A stretch of DNA of 64,000 bases from assembly GCA_965221375.1 (NCBI GenBank), contig OZ244883.1:248001-312000 (forward strand), in the 5' to 3' direction. Shown piece after piece: positions 24,481 through 33,613 of this stretch. The stretch is from Poriferisulfidus sp965221375. Its GTDB lineage: Bacteria > Pseudomonadota > Gammaproteobacteria > Poriferisulfidales > Poriferisulfidaceae. Both the position numbers and the translations under genes were made by a program. A model generated the notes under the pieces. The model was not told the DNA's origin. It searched no databases and saw nothing but the letters and a program-made list of their open reading frames with translations. Within the stretch, counting starts at the first letter, position 1; every line of letters begins with the position of its first letter.

Positions 24481-24716
24481 CGGCTTTGCCTTTCCTCGGT
24501 CGTTAGTACGCTCACTTGTCGCTGCTGCTTGAGCTGCACATCAATGGGAGGTGTTGAATACCCAAAAGCTTCCAAATAGGCAGTTACGGCCTTTCGGATG
24601 ACCCACGCTGTAGATACGTCGTTAGCTTCGGCAATCGCGACCACGCGGTCATAATCTGCTTTCTTAAAGCTGATGCTTAGTCGCGTGGTCTGCTTGTGTT
24701 GCCGTGGTCGACCCAT
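24477..24716 (-). CDS. Ribbon-helix-helix regulator of the restriction-modification operon
   Basis: Read from ATG 24716 (MGRPRQHKQTTRLSISFKK...), a 79-residue protein with a basic N-terminus, a beta strand (TRLSISFKK) and two helices (DYDRVVAIAEAND, VSTAWVIRKAVTAYLEAFG) as in CopG/Arc-type repressors. The longer frame to 24812 would run through the promoter and operator and is rejected. Translational overlap with the endonuclease gene and a double palindrome in its own promoter suggest that it controls the timing of endonuclease expression, as C proteins do in other systems. That is inference. Confidence 0.72.
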   Translation of the reverse strand: MGRPRQHKQTTRLSISFKKADYDRVVAIAEANDVSTAWVIRKAVTAYLEAFGYSTPPIDVQLKQQRQVSVLTTEERQSR

Positions 24717-24740
24717 GAGAATCGAATTCTGTTCAATAAT

Positions 24741-24776
24741 CTGGTGTATTTTACACCAGTTTGGTGCAGGTTTGAA
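24741..24776 (-). promoter_or_regulatory. Promoter and palindromic operator of the restriction-modification operon
   Basis: On the minus strand a -35 TTCAAA (24776-24771), a 17-base spacer and a -10 TAAAAT (24753-24748) form a good promoter. A perfect 8-base inverted repeat CTGGTGTA-TTT-TACACCAG (24741-24759) covers the -10, and a second palindrome CACCA-GTT-TGGTG (24754-24766) overlaps it toward the -35. Bound regulator would block RNA polymerase. The regulator gene starts at 24716, about 30 bases downstream of the -10. Confidence 0.65.
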
Positions 24777-24998
24777 GTGCGGGAATACTGGTGGAAAAGA
24801 CCCGCCTCTCATGTAGATTGAGTCAATTCTCGGTATGGTTGTACTTTGAATCTGTGATGTGATTCGGGTCTGATAGCGGAGGCAGGTACGCCGTCAAGGA
24901 AATGGATGGTTTGATTCTGTCTTGGAATGGCTATGGGATGATAGCATCGCAGATGCGTGGAGCGGGTATATTCATACAGTGACACGGTGAGATATAAA
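24777..24998. other. Intergenic region at right edge of the accessory island
   Basis: About 220 bases between the restriction-modification promoter and the end of the secreted protein gene downstream of the RND pump. AT-richer than the chromosome on the right. No gene, tRNA or clear repeat of the left edge was found. Confidence 0.4.
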
Positions 24999-25766
24999 TT
25001 ATCGAAATGTTTCTATCTTTGCGATGGGTGAGGTGACCAAGAAGCGCCAGATGCGGGCGCCGGGAGGGCCTTCCAGTGTTGACGCCGCATCCAGAGCAGC
25101 CAGCATGGCTTCGCAAAATTGCGGGTGTGCCTGCGCACTGGGCCGCAATGCCTGCATCAGGGCGGGCGGTGTCTCTAGGGCGCGCATGGTGGCGTACAGC
25201 AAATCAAGATCCTCGCTGTTGGCATCCATCCACTGGTGGGGTGCGGCCCGTGCGCGCGCCGCGACTTCAATGAAGTGGGCGATGTATGTACCGGCGGCAT
25301 CCTGGTATTGAGGATTCAGAGCACTCGTCAGCGCCTGGGTGCCTCGGTATTCGTACGCAAGACACAACTGCGCATCGTCCTCGGCCGCCAGCAGGGCGAA
25401 GATATCGCGACGCGCCTGAGTCAATTCCCGCAGATCTTTCGCACTGGCCTCGCGCACCAGGGCGTTATAGCGGGCCCAGTGACTTTGCGAAACCTGGGCG
25501 AGGGCCAGGCTGGCCTGCGGAGAATAATCGTCGCGCTGAAGTTCGATGAGTCGGGTGACCAGGGCGTCGTAATGTTCCGGGAAATACTCCTTTTGCGCCT
25601 GCAGGGCGACATCATTTGCCTGCTCCAACTGCAGCCGCATGGCGGCACGCGCTTTGGGATAGTCAAGCGGGGTTTCGGGCTCTTCCGCGAAGGTTGCGGC
25701 GGCGCCCAGGAGAATAAGACCGCCGCTTAAGGCGGCAATCAGGCGGCGGCTTTGCGCAAAAACCAT
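24999..25766 (-). CDS. Secreted protein of unknown function, last gene of an RND efflux operon
   Basis: Read from ATG 25766 (MVFAQSRRLIAALSGG...), a 255-residue protein with a signal peptide cut near residue 26 (GAAATFAEE). The longer frame to 26015 lies inside the RND gene and is rejected. The mature part is mostly alpha-helical and rich in Ala, Leu and Glu (for example AMRLQLEQANDVALQAQKEYF). There is no motif I recognise and no Cys pattern beyond two scattered residues. The gene overlaps the end of the RND permease gene by 28 bases, so coexpression is very likely. It could be a periplasmic accessory of the pump, but nothing in the sequence proves this. Confidence 0.6.
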   Translation of the reverse strand: MVFAQSRRLIAALSGGLILLGAAATFAEEPETPLDYPKARAAMRLQLEQANDVALQAQKEYFPEHYDALVTRLIELQRDDYSPQASLALAQVSQSHWARYNALVREASAKDLRELTQARRDIFALLAAEDDAQLCLAYEYRGTQALTSALNPQYQDAAGTYIAHFIEVAARARAAPHQWMDANSEDLDLLYATMRALETPPALMQALRPSAQAHPQFCEAMLAALDAASTLEGPPGARIWRFLVTSPIAKIETFR

Positions 25767-28700
25767 CGGGCGTACCAGCTGCGGGCCCATTGCCGGAAAT
25801 CTTCCAAGATCATGTAGTAGCACGGCAGCACCAGCAGAATCAATACTGTCGCGAAGAGCAATCCCACGCCTAGGCTGATGGCCATCGGCGCCAAAAACTT
25901 GGTCTGCCCCGTCGCAAAAAAGATCAGAGGCGAGACGCCGAAAAAGGTGGTGACGGTGGTCAGCAGAATAGGTCGAAAACGCGCCTGACTGCCACTGAGC
26001 ACGGCATCCAGACATTCGTGTCCGGAGGCGCGCAGTTGTTTGACGAAGCTGACCAGAATCAGCGAGTCGTTGATGACGACTCCGGCCAGCGCCAGCAGGC
26101 CGATCAGCGATAAAAACTGCAGATTGATGCCGGCGACCACATGCCCGATGACGACGCCGACCAGTGCCGTCGGCAAGGTTGCAAGGACCGCCAGGGGATC
26201 CAGAACCGATTTAAACAAGGCGGCCAGGATAAAGAAAATAAGCACCAGTGCCATGAGCGCGGCGCGCGAAAGATCATTCATGGAATCCCGCGATTCCTTT
26301 TTCGCGCCCAGATGCAGCATCTGATAGTTCTGCAGGCGCTGAAAACGATCCCCGAATTCCTCGTTCAACAACGTGGTGACAGTGCCGACGGTAGTGACGG
26401 AGGAATCCACGTCCGCTGTGACGGTGGCCATGCGCTCGTTGTTGCGCCGGCGTACGGTCGACAACCCGCGGGTGGTCCGAATGTCGGCGACTTCATGCAG
26501 GTACACGACCCCGTTGGCCGTGGTAATCGGCAAGCGGTCGAATGCTGCAGAATCGTGGCGCATGGAGTCCTGGTACAAGGCTCGCACCGGCGTGCGCTTG
26601 CCTTCCCGGCTGATGTACACCACCTTGTCGCCCTGGTAACCCATGCGCACCGCCGCACCGAGTTCCGCCTGGGTCAATCCCAGTTCTCGGCCGCGGTCAT
26701 TCAGCGCGTACTGGTATTCGATTTTGCCGGGGTCCAGATCATGGCGCACGTCTTCGACTCCCGGCAAGCGGATGAGAAAGCGGCGAATATCCTCGGAGTG
26801 TTTGAGCAGTTCCGTGAATTCGGGTCCGACGATTCCGACTTCAATATCCGCACCACTGGGTCCGGCGTGCGGGCGCTGTACCGAGTAGCGGGAAATGCCG
26901 GGCAACTCCTTGAGCGCGTCCCGAATCTCGGCCATGATTACTTCGGTTTTCCGGGTGCGGATTCCCTCGTTGCGGAATTTGAGATTCACAATCGGATTGA
27001 CGTACGTTTCAATCCAGCCCTCCGGAGCCATCTGTGACAGGTTGATGTTGAACTGGATGTGGTTGCTGCCGAAGGTATAGCGCGAGAAATCCAGCATGGT
27101 CATGCCGACGTGCGTCTGAATGCTTTCCAGCTCGTACGGCTCGACAATGTCATAGACCGCCTTTTCAACCTGCGCCGCAAGGCGGTTGGAATCCTCCAGC
27201 CCGTACGTATTGGGCGCCTCCACATTCACCATGAACTTGCCCAACTCCACGCTTTCGAATTGCGTGTACGGCAGTCGGGTGAACATGAACGCCACAGTAA
27301 TCAGCAGCACTCCGATGGTGAGGCTTGCAGTGAGATAGCGGTTGGCGACGCACCAGGCCAACACGCGGCGATACAGGTACAGCAATTTACGCCAGCGGGC
27401 GGCTTCGCGCCGGGCGCCCTGGCGCCGCAGAAGTTCCGCCGCATGAGAAGGCAAAATCAAAAAAGCCTCCAGCAGAGAACCCAGCAGGGCGGCAGCGACG
27501 ACCACCGGAATCACTTCAATGAATTTGCCCAGCGTGCCGCTGACTCCAAACATCGGGATAAAGGCGGCGATGGTGGTGAGAATCGATGCCAGTACCGGCC
27601 ACATCACCTCGTGGGCCCCCAGATAGGCGGCCTTGTGCCCTTCCATCCCTTCTTCCAGATGTCGGTAGGTGTTCTCGGAGATGATGATGGCGTCATCCAC
27701 GACGAGGCCTAAGACGACCAAAAAGGCAAACATGCTGACCAGGTTGATGCTGTAGCCGAGTGCGGCCATGGCAATCACGGCGGTCAACATCGCCACCGGA
27801 ATGCCCAGCGCGGTGATAAAAGCGACCCGGAAGTTGAGCAGGAAATACAGCGCAAACAGCAGCAACACCAACGCCACCACGCCCGAGGACTGCACGGTAT
27901 TGATGCGATTCTCAATGGGCACGGACATATCCGCGAACAGGCTGGCTTCGACGCCGTAGGGCAGGGTGTACTGGGCAATCGTGGCGCGCACCTGATCCGC
28001 CACTTTGTAGGTGGAGGCGCTTTCGCTCTTGGAGACCACCAGATTGACGGACGGGGCGCTGTTGAAACGTCCCATCGTGACGGCTTCTTCCAGTTGTGCG
28101 GACACTTTGCCCAAATCGCGAATCAACAACTGCCCGCCTTGGGCGTTGCTGCGCACGGCCACGGCCTCAATGGCCTCAATATCTTCGGCACCCATCCCGC
28201 GCAACAGCACATCACCTTCGCTGCTGCGGATCATGCCGCTGGGGGTGTCCTGCAGATTGTTGCGCAAGGCGGTTGTCACCTCACGCAACTCCACGTCCCG
28301 CGCCGCCAACTCGTGCGGGTCAAGCTCAATCCAGATCTCCCAGTCGCGTTTGCCGGTCAGCCCCACCCCGGAGACGCCCGGCAGCAGCAACAGTTCGTGC
28401 CGCATGCGTTCCGCCAGGTCGTAGAGCGTCGGCATGGGCGCCTCGCCATGCAGTGCCACACTGATGACCGGGACGTAATTTTTGAGCTGCTTCAACTGGG
28501 GGGTGTCCGCACTTTCCGGGAAATCTGCAATGGCGTCGATTTCCGCACGCATGTCGCGCAGCAAATCATCCGCATCGGCGCCTTCGAGCAACTTGTAGTT
28601 GATGACCGACAAGCCTTCCTGTGACACGGAGGTCACGGTATCGATGTCGGTCAGGCTGTCCAACGCTTCTTCAATCGGCAGCGTGACCTGGCTGGCAACC

Positions 28701-28867
28701 TCTTCGGGGGAAGCACCCTCGAAAGTCGTGCGAATCTGCAACTGATTTCGATCGAAAGCGGGGAACATTTCCTGGGGCATGGAATGCCAAGACAGAATCC
28801 CCAGTGTTACCACCAGAATCAACACCAGGTTGACCAGCAGCGGGTTGCGCAGCGAGAAACGAATCAT
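25739..28867 (-). CDS. RND efflux transporter permease (AcrB/HAE1-like superfamily)
   Basis: A 1042-residue inner-membrane transporter of normal length. It begins MIRFSLRNPLLVNLVLILVV (first helix), followed by a porter domain (FEGASPEEVASQVTLPIEEAL is the typical first block). The two halves each carry about six helices and a large periplasmic loop. The segment VVDDAIIISENTYRHLEEG contains the intramembrane Asp pair used for proton relay. It exports small molecules or lipophilic compounds using the proton gradient together with the adaptor encoded upstream. The ATG overlaps the adaptor stop by four bases. No outer-membrane TolC gene is adjacent. Confidence 0.92.
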   Translation of the reverse strand: MIRFSLRNPLLVNLVLILVVTLGILSWHSMPQEMFPAFDRNQLQIRTTFEGASPEEVASQVTLPIEEALDSLTDIDTVTSVSQEGLSVINYKLLEGADADDLLRDMRAEIDAIADFPESADTPQLKQLKNYVPVISVALHGEAPMPTLYDLAERMRHELLLLPGVSGVGLTGKRDWEIWIELDPHELAARDVELREVTTALRNNLQDTPSGMIRSSEGDVLLRGMGAEDIEAIEAVAVRSNAQGGQLLIRDLGKVSAQLEEAVTMGRFNSAPSVNLVVSKSESASTYKVADQVRATIAQYTLPYGVEASLFADMSVPIENRINTVQSSGVVALVLLLFALYFLLNFRVAFITALGIPVAMLTAVIAMAALGYSINLVSMFAFLVVLGLVVDDAIIISENTYRHLEEGMEGHKAAYLGAHEVMWPVLASILTTIAAFIPMFGVSGTLGKFIEVIPVVVAAALLGSLLEAFLILPSHAAELLRRQGARREAARWRKLLYLYRRVLAWCVANRYLTASLTIGVLLITVAFMFTRLPYTQFESVELGKFMVNVEAPNTYGLEDSNRLAAQVEKAVYDIVEPYELESIQTHVGMTMLDFSRYTFGSNHIQFNINLSQMAPEGWIETYVNPIVNLKFRNEGIRTRKTEVIMAEIRDALKELPGISRYSVQRPHAGPSGADIEVGIVGPEFTELLKHSEDIRRFLIRLPGVEDVRHDLDPGKIEYQYALNDRGRELGLTQAELGAAVRMGYQGDKVVYISREGKRTPVRALYQDSMRHDSAAFDRLPITTANGVVYLHEVADIRTTRGLSTVRRRNNERMATVTADVDSSVTTVGTVTTLLNEEFGDRFQRLQNYQMLHLGAKKESRDSMNDLSRAALMALVLIFFILAALFKSVLDPLAVLATLPTALVGVVIGHVVAGINLQFLSLIGLLALAGVVINDSLILVSFVKQLRASGHECLDAVLSGSQARFRPILLTTVTTFFGVSPLIFFATGQTKFLAPMAISLGVGLLFATVLILLVLPCYYMILEDFRQWARSWYARWFLRKAAA

Positions 28868-30060
28868 GAAGGATTGCGGATCTGCACGGTACGGCGCACA
28901 CTCATTGCGGCTACGTCACGGGCGACAATGAGTTCGCCCGCTTCCAGGGCGGCCTCAATGACCTGCCACTGGTCGACGCGCGGGCCCAAGGTGACTTCAA
29001 GCCGTTCCAGCCTCTGGCCTTCGATGCGGTAGATCGACTGTCCTCCCGGGTCAACCCGAATCGCTTCGATCGGGACGGCCAACACATTTTTCAAAGTGGG
29101 CAGTTTGAACCTTGCGGTCGCCAGCTGCCCGGGGAAAGCGGCGGAGCCGGGGATGCGGATGCGCACTGCATGTGTGAAGGTGCGCGAATCGGGGTCTGTT
29201 TGCAAAGCGATCAGGCTGCCGGTGTGAATCTGTTCATTGATTTCGACCTCGACGGTCTGTTGCAGTTGCAGGGCTGCGGCGGTCTGGCCATCGACTTCGA
29301 CGTAGAAATCCAGCGCCGCGACATCCACCAGAGTGACGACCGTCTGTTCACCGGTGATGCGGTCCCCGACCTCCACTTCAACCGTATTGATCCGCCCCTC
29401 AAAGGGCGCGGTCAGGCGGGTTCGCTCCAAATCCCGCGCGGCACGGTCAGCGCGCGTGCGCTTCAACTCCAAACGCTGTTCAGCGGTTGCCACCGCGTGC
29501 TGCAGTTGCGCGACCTGGGTCTCAATGGTGGCCAGTTTCTGTTCGGCCGCATTGAGCGCCGACTGCGACAGCAAAGAGCGTTCTCCCAATTGCCGGTAAC
29601 GCTGCACTTCCTCGACCTGCAGATCACGTTGTCGACGTGTCTGCTCCAGCTGGACCCGGTCACTTTCAATGCGACTTTCCTCCAGGGCAAGTTCGGCGTT
29701 GGCGGTACGGGCCTGGTCTTTGAAATCGCGATCATCCAGCAACAGCAAGGTGTCGCCTTCGGCAACAACCATCCCCGGTTCCACGGCGCGTTCGCGCAAC
29801 TGCCCGACGACTTCAAAGCGAAGGGAAGTGCTGCGTTTGGGCTGGAGGCGTCCGGTATAAACGGTCAGCGGAGTCAAATCACGCCGGACCACGGTATGCG
29901 CTTCCACCGTCAACGGCGGCAGTTCAGCCAGTATCGCTTGCGGTTGAGGCGCGGTGCGCATCAGAGCAAAAGCGACCCCGGCCAAGACGACAAACGTCAA
30001 GGTCGCACTGAAAATGACGCGCCCGCGACGGGGTTTCGACGGCGCGGCGGTCTCAGACAT
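28864..30060 (-). CDS. RND efflux periplasmic adaptor (membrane fusion protein)
   Basis: A 398-residue adaptor. A basic N-terminus precedes an inner-membrane anchor (about residues 15-35, VIFSATLTFVVLAGVAFALM). Then come a lipoyl half-motif (RFEVVGQLRERAVEPGMVVAEGDTLLLLDDRDF in parts), a long alpha-hairpin (about 100-190, Gln/Glu/Arg-rich coiled coil), the second lipoyl half and beta-barrel (LTAPFEGRINTVEVEVGDRI in parts) and a membrane-proximal domain. It links the permease to an outer-membrane channel. It is the first gene of a three-gene operon and diverges from lptD, with only about 30 bases between the starts. Confidence 0.9.
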   Translation of the reverse strand: MSETAAPSKPRRGRVIFSATLTFVVLAGVAFALMRTAPQPQAILAELPPLTVEAHTVVRRDLTPLTVYTGRLQPKRSTSLRFEVVGQLRERAVEPGMVVAEGDTLLLLDDRDFKDQARTANAELALEESRIESDRVQLEQTRRQRDLQVEEVQRYRQLGERSLLSQSALNAAEQKLATIETQVAQLQHAVATAEQRLELKRTRADRAARDLERTRLTAPFEGRINTVEVEVGDRITGEQTVVTLVDVAALDFYVEVDGQTAAALQLQQTVEVEINEQIHTGSLIALQTDPDSRTFTHAVRIRIPGSAAFPGQLATARFKLPTLKNVLAVPIEAIRVDPGGQSIYRIEGQRLERLEVTLGPRVDQWQVIEAALEAGELIVARDVAAMSVRRTVQIRNPS

Positions 30061-30092
30061 GATGTTGGCTCATAAACTGAGGAATGGGGTGA

Positions 30093-32336
30093 ATGTTTAG
30101 AATATACCAGAATGCTGGCGCCTGCATGCTTAAACACTCTTTGATGTCTTTCCCTCGCTATTGGTTCATTGGGATTTGCTGGGGCTTGTACGCGGTCGGC
30201 CTGCCGGCGGCGGATTTGCCGAGCCCGGACGCAATTAATCCGCAGCATTGCGGACCGACGGAACGTTCCGAAGTTCCCGCGTCCGAAGCAGGGGCGTTGG
30301 AGATTGAGGCCGGTTCAATGACGCGCGAAGGGGCGCAACTGGAATTGCGCGACGATGTGCGACTGCGTTTTGGGCCGTGGCTGGGCCGTGCGGATCAGGC
30401 TTCCGTTGACCAGGAGGCGAAACATGCGCATCTGCAGGGTTCCGTCCATGTGGCCGGGCCAGGGGTGCTGCTGGAGGCGGTGCAGGCGGAACTGGATTAT
30501 GGGAATCAGGCCGCGAAGATGGAGCAGGCGCGCTACCGTCTGGACCAGGGCGCGACGGGCACGGCGGCCCGCTTGCGCGGGGACGCGACGGGGGTGGTGG
30601 AGGCCGAGCAGGCGACTTACTCCACCTGTGCCTTGGAGGATCCCACGTGGCATTTGGAGGTGGAGGAAATCCATATTGACCGCGAGGCCGGCCAGGGCGA
30701 AGCCCATGATGTCACTTTGCGCATCGGCAATACGCCGGTGGCCGCATTCCCCTGGATTGGGTTTCCGGTCGGGGATGCACGAAAAAGCGGCTGGCTGGTG
30801 CCGGAAGTGGGCACGTCGGACAGTCTGGGTTATTCACTGGAGGTTCCGTATTATCTGAACCTGGCGCCGCATTACGATGCGACGCTATCAGCCCGCTACA
30901 TGGGCCGGCGAGGCCTGCAGATTAAGCCGTCGGGCCGTTACCGAACACACCACGGTGAAGGGGCGCTGAATTTCGAGTTTCTGAGCGACAACGAGGAAGA
31001 CGGCGATAACGACCGCTATCTGATGCACTGGCGCCACCGGGGAGAACGTCCGAATGGGCTGGATTATCAGGTGTTCTATACCAATGTGTCGGATGCGCGC
31101 TATCTGGAGGATTTCCAGTCGGGCGTCTCCGGGTTGTCGACGACCCGTCTGCGTCAGGAGGCCCACGTTGCGTGGCGTTCTCAAGACTGGCGGGTACAGG
31201 CGGCTTGGATCGGCACGGATCCTCTCAAGGATCGCAGCGAGTCCTGGGACCGGTTGCCGCGCGTGCGCGCCGACGGCCGCTGGCATTGGCCTGAGACCGG
31301 TTTGGTTTTTGAGCCGCAGGTGGCATTTGATGCATTTGATGCAGATCTGGATCGCAAGCCGGTCGACGGCGATCGCTACGACGTTTCCATGGCGCTCTCC
31401 CGTCCGATCGTCGGCACGGGCTGGAGTTTTACGCCGCGCATGCATTGGCGCCATACGCGCTACGATCTGGACGGTCGAGATCTAAAGGATGACGATCCGC
31501 GGCGGACCGTGCCGACATTCAGTCTGGATGCCCGAATGCGGTTCGAGCGTCGGGCCGCGGACGGTGGCCTGCAGACTTTGGAACCGCGCCTGTTTTATCT
31601 CAATCGTCCCCATCGCGATCAGGAGCACCTGCCGCTTTTCGATACCCGCCGTATGGAGCCGGATTACGATGCCTTGTTCCGGCACGAGGAACATGCGGGG
31701 CTGGATCGGATGGATGCGGCCGACCAGTTAACCCTCGGTGTGGGAACCCGCAGTTTCGATCCGGTCAAAGGTTATATGCGCTTGCATGCCCAGTTGGGAC
31801 GGGTGTGGTATTTTCGGGCTCCCGGCGTAAATGCGGAAACCCAGGGTGCCCAATCGGCCTGGGCGGCGCAGGTGGAATGGCGTCCGCATCCGCAGTGGCG
31901 GGTGCGTTCCGGAGTGCGTTACGACTCGGGCAGTGGCGCGCATGACACCGCTTGGGCTTCGCACATGATCGGTTGGCGCGGTGCGGCCGATCAGCAAGTG
32001 CAGGTGCGCTATGTGCGCCGCGTCGGCGAGTTGGAGCAGGCGGGCGCGCACATGCTGTGGCCTTTGGGCGGAGGCTGGCAACTGGCGGCCCGTTATTTCT
32101 ACGATATGCGTGAAGGCCGCGATTTGGAGATATTGGCAGCACTCGAATACCGGGGATGCTGTATGACGGTGGGCTTGGGGGTTTGGAAAGTGCGCCGCGA
32201 GGAGGAAGAGCCGGGCGAAGACTATGAAAACCGCCTGATGCTGCAGGTGCGGTTCCATGGTCTGGCGGGCTTTGGTGAGGATGTGATGAGTCGCATGAAT
32301 CGGGAACTGCATGGAGAGCCTGTATGGCTACGCTGA
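30093..32336 (+). CDS. lptD: LPS-assembly protein LptD
   Basis: A 747-residue outer-membrane protein. It has a signal peptide (hydrophobic YWFIGICWGLYAVGL, then PAA), an N-terminal OstA/LptA-like jelly-roll (IEAGSMTREGAQLELRDDVRLRF in parts) and a large C-terminal beta-barrel (LptD_C, for example YDATLSARYMGRRGLQ). Its cysteines include one near the mature N-terminus (HCGP) and a pair CC near the end (EYRGCCMTVGLG), the arrangement used for the essential disulfides. With LptE it inserts lipopolysaccharide into the outer leaflet. The start at 30093 has GAGG/GGGG sequence before it; ATG 30126 is an alternative. The surA gene follows with a 13-base overlap. Confidence 0.93.
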   Translation: MFRIYQNAGACMLKHSLMSFPRYWFIGICWGLYAVGLPAADLPSPDAINPQHCGPTERSEVPASEAGALEIEAGSMTREGAQLELRDDVRLRFGPWLGRADQASVDQEAKHAHLQGSVHVAGPGVLLEAVQAELDYGNQAAKMEQARYRLDQGATGTAARLRGDATGVVEAEQATYSTCALEDPTWHLEVEEIHIDREAGQGEAHDVTLRIGNTPVAAFPWIGFPVGDARKSGWLVPEVGTSDSLGYSLEVPYYLNLAPHYDATLSARYMGRRGLQIKPSGRYRTHHGEGALNFEFLSDNEEDGDNDRYLMHWRHRGERPNGLDYQVFYTNVSDARYLEDFQSGVSGLSTTRLRQEAHVAWRSQDWRVQAAWIGTDPLKDRSESWDRLPRVRADGRWHWPETGLVFEPQVAFDAFDADLDRKPVDGDRYDVSMALSRPIVGTGWSFTPRMHWRHTRYDLDGRDLKDDDPRRTVPTFSLDARMRFERRAADGGLQTLEPRLFYLNRPHRDQEHLPLFDTRRMEPDYDALFRHEEHAGLDRMDAADQLTLGVGTRSFDPVKGYMRLHAQLGRVWYFRAPGVNAETQGAQSAWAAQVEWRPHPQWRVRSGVRYDSGSGAHDTAWASHMIGWRGAADQQVQVRYVRRVGELEQAGAHMLWPLGGGWQLAARYFYDMREGRDLEILAALEYRGCCMTVGLGVWKVRREEEEPGEDYENRLMLQVRFHGLAGFGEDVMSRMNRELHGEPVWLR

Positions 32337-33613
32337 TTCGCAACGTAGTGTTGGCGGCGGGGTTGGTTGCGGCGACCGCGTCGGCGGAAATGCTCGACCG
32401 TGTGCTGGTGGTGGTGAACGACGATGTGATTACGGAGTCGGAATTCGCCAACCGGGTACGCATCATCGGCCAGCAGATCGAACAAAGTGGGGCGAGGCTT
32501 CCCGCCCTGGAGCAACTGCAGGCCCAGGTGCTGGAGCATATGGTGATGGGGCGTCTGCAGATGCAGACTGCCGAAAGATTCGGCATCTCGGTCACGCGCC
32601 AAGAACTGGAACAGGAACTGAATGGACTGGCGCAGAGAAACAACATGACGCCTGCGCAGTTTCAACGCGAAGTGGTGCGTTCCGGTGTCTACTTCCCCGC
32701 ATTCACGAATTACTTTTATGAGCAGTTGGTAATCCAGCGGCTGCAGCAGATCGAAGCACGGCGATTGGTGCGCGTGACGGATGAGGAAATCAGCAACTTT
32801 TTGCGGCTCCACTCGGATCGCCTGCAGACGGATACGCGCTATCGCCTTGGCCACATTCTGATCGCACTGTCCTCGCAGGCGTCCGTGCAGGAGGCCAGTC
32901 AGGCGCGGCAAAAGGCCCAGGACGTGCGTCAGCGAGGAATGGCAGGCGAGCATTTCGCCAGCCTCGCCGTAGCGGAATCGGATGGGCGCAATGCCTTGGC
33001 CGGCGGAGACTTGGGCTGGCGCTCGCAGGCGGAATTGCCGGCCGTTGCTGCTGAGATTATTCCCGATTTGGAAGTCGGCGAGATCACGCCTCCCTTGCGC
33101 AGCTCCAGTGGTTACCACCTGTTCCACTTGGCGGCCAAAGAAGGGGGCGATCAAGTGATGGTGAACCAGACCCGGGCCCGGCATATTTTGCTGCGCACCC
33201 ACGCCCTGGTGGATGACGCCGAAGCCCAGGCGCGTTTGAACGTGCTGAAAAAACGAGTGGAGGGCGGCGACGATTTTGCGGAACTGGCGCGTGCCCATTC
33301 CGACGACACGGCGTCGGCGGTCGACGGAGGGGATTTGAGCTGGCGCTCCCCGGGAGAGTTGGATCCGTATTTTGAAGAGCAGATGAATCGTCTGGATATT
33401 GATGCGGTCAGCGAGCCGTTCAAGACGTCATTTGGCTGGCACATCGTGCAGGTGCAGGAGCGCCGGCGCGTCGATGAAACGGAACAGACCCGGCGATTGC
33501 GCGCCATCAATTATCTGGCGGAATCGCGCGTCAACGAGGCGATTGAGATCTGGTTGCGGCAGATGCTGGAGAATGCCTATATCCACTATCTGGTCGACTT
33601 CGAAAATGTCTGA
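32324..33613 (+). CDS. surA: Peptidylprolyl isomerase and periplasmic chaperone SurA
   Basis: A 429-residue periplasmic chaperone for outer-membrane proteins. It has a signal peptide (residues 1-21, ending TASA), the SurA N-terminal chaperone domain (MLDRVLVVVNDDVITESEF) and two parvulin domains (about 170-270, starting RYRLGHILIAL, and about 280-380, starting RARHILLRTHAL). A C-terminal helix completes the core fold. It overlaps lptD upstream and pdxA downstream (eight bases). This follows the usual gammaproteobacterial order, and SurA is needed for LptD assembly. Confidence 0.95.
   Translation: MATLIRNVVLAAGLVAATASAEMLDRVLVVVNDDVITESEFANRVRIIGQQIEQSGARLPALEQLQAQVLEHMVMGRLQMQTAERFGISVTRQELEQELNGLAQRNNMTPAQFQREVVRSGVYFPAFTNYFYEQLVIQRLQQIEARRLVRVTDEEISNFLRLHSDRLQTDTRYRLGHILIALSSQASVQEASQARQKAQDVRQRGMAGEHFASLAVAESDGRNALAGGDLGWRSQAELPAVAAEIIPDLEVGEITPPLRSSSGYHLFHLAAKEGGDQVMVNQTRARHILLRTHALVDDAEAQARLNVLKKRVEGGDDFAELARAHSDDTASAVDGGDLSWRSPGELDPYFEEQMNRLDIDAVSEPFKTSFGWHIVQVQERRRVDETEQTRRLRAINYLAESRVNEAIEIWLRQMLENAYIHYLVDFENV

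Noticed and set aside
16520..25000. Attachment-site repeats or a tRNA at the ends of the accessory island.
   Set aside because: No shared direct repeat longer than chance and no tRNA-like cloverleaf was found by eye at either edge; no integrase gene in the window.
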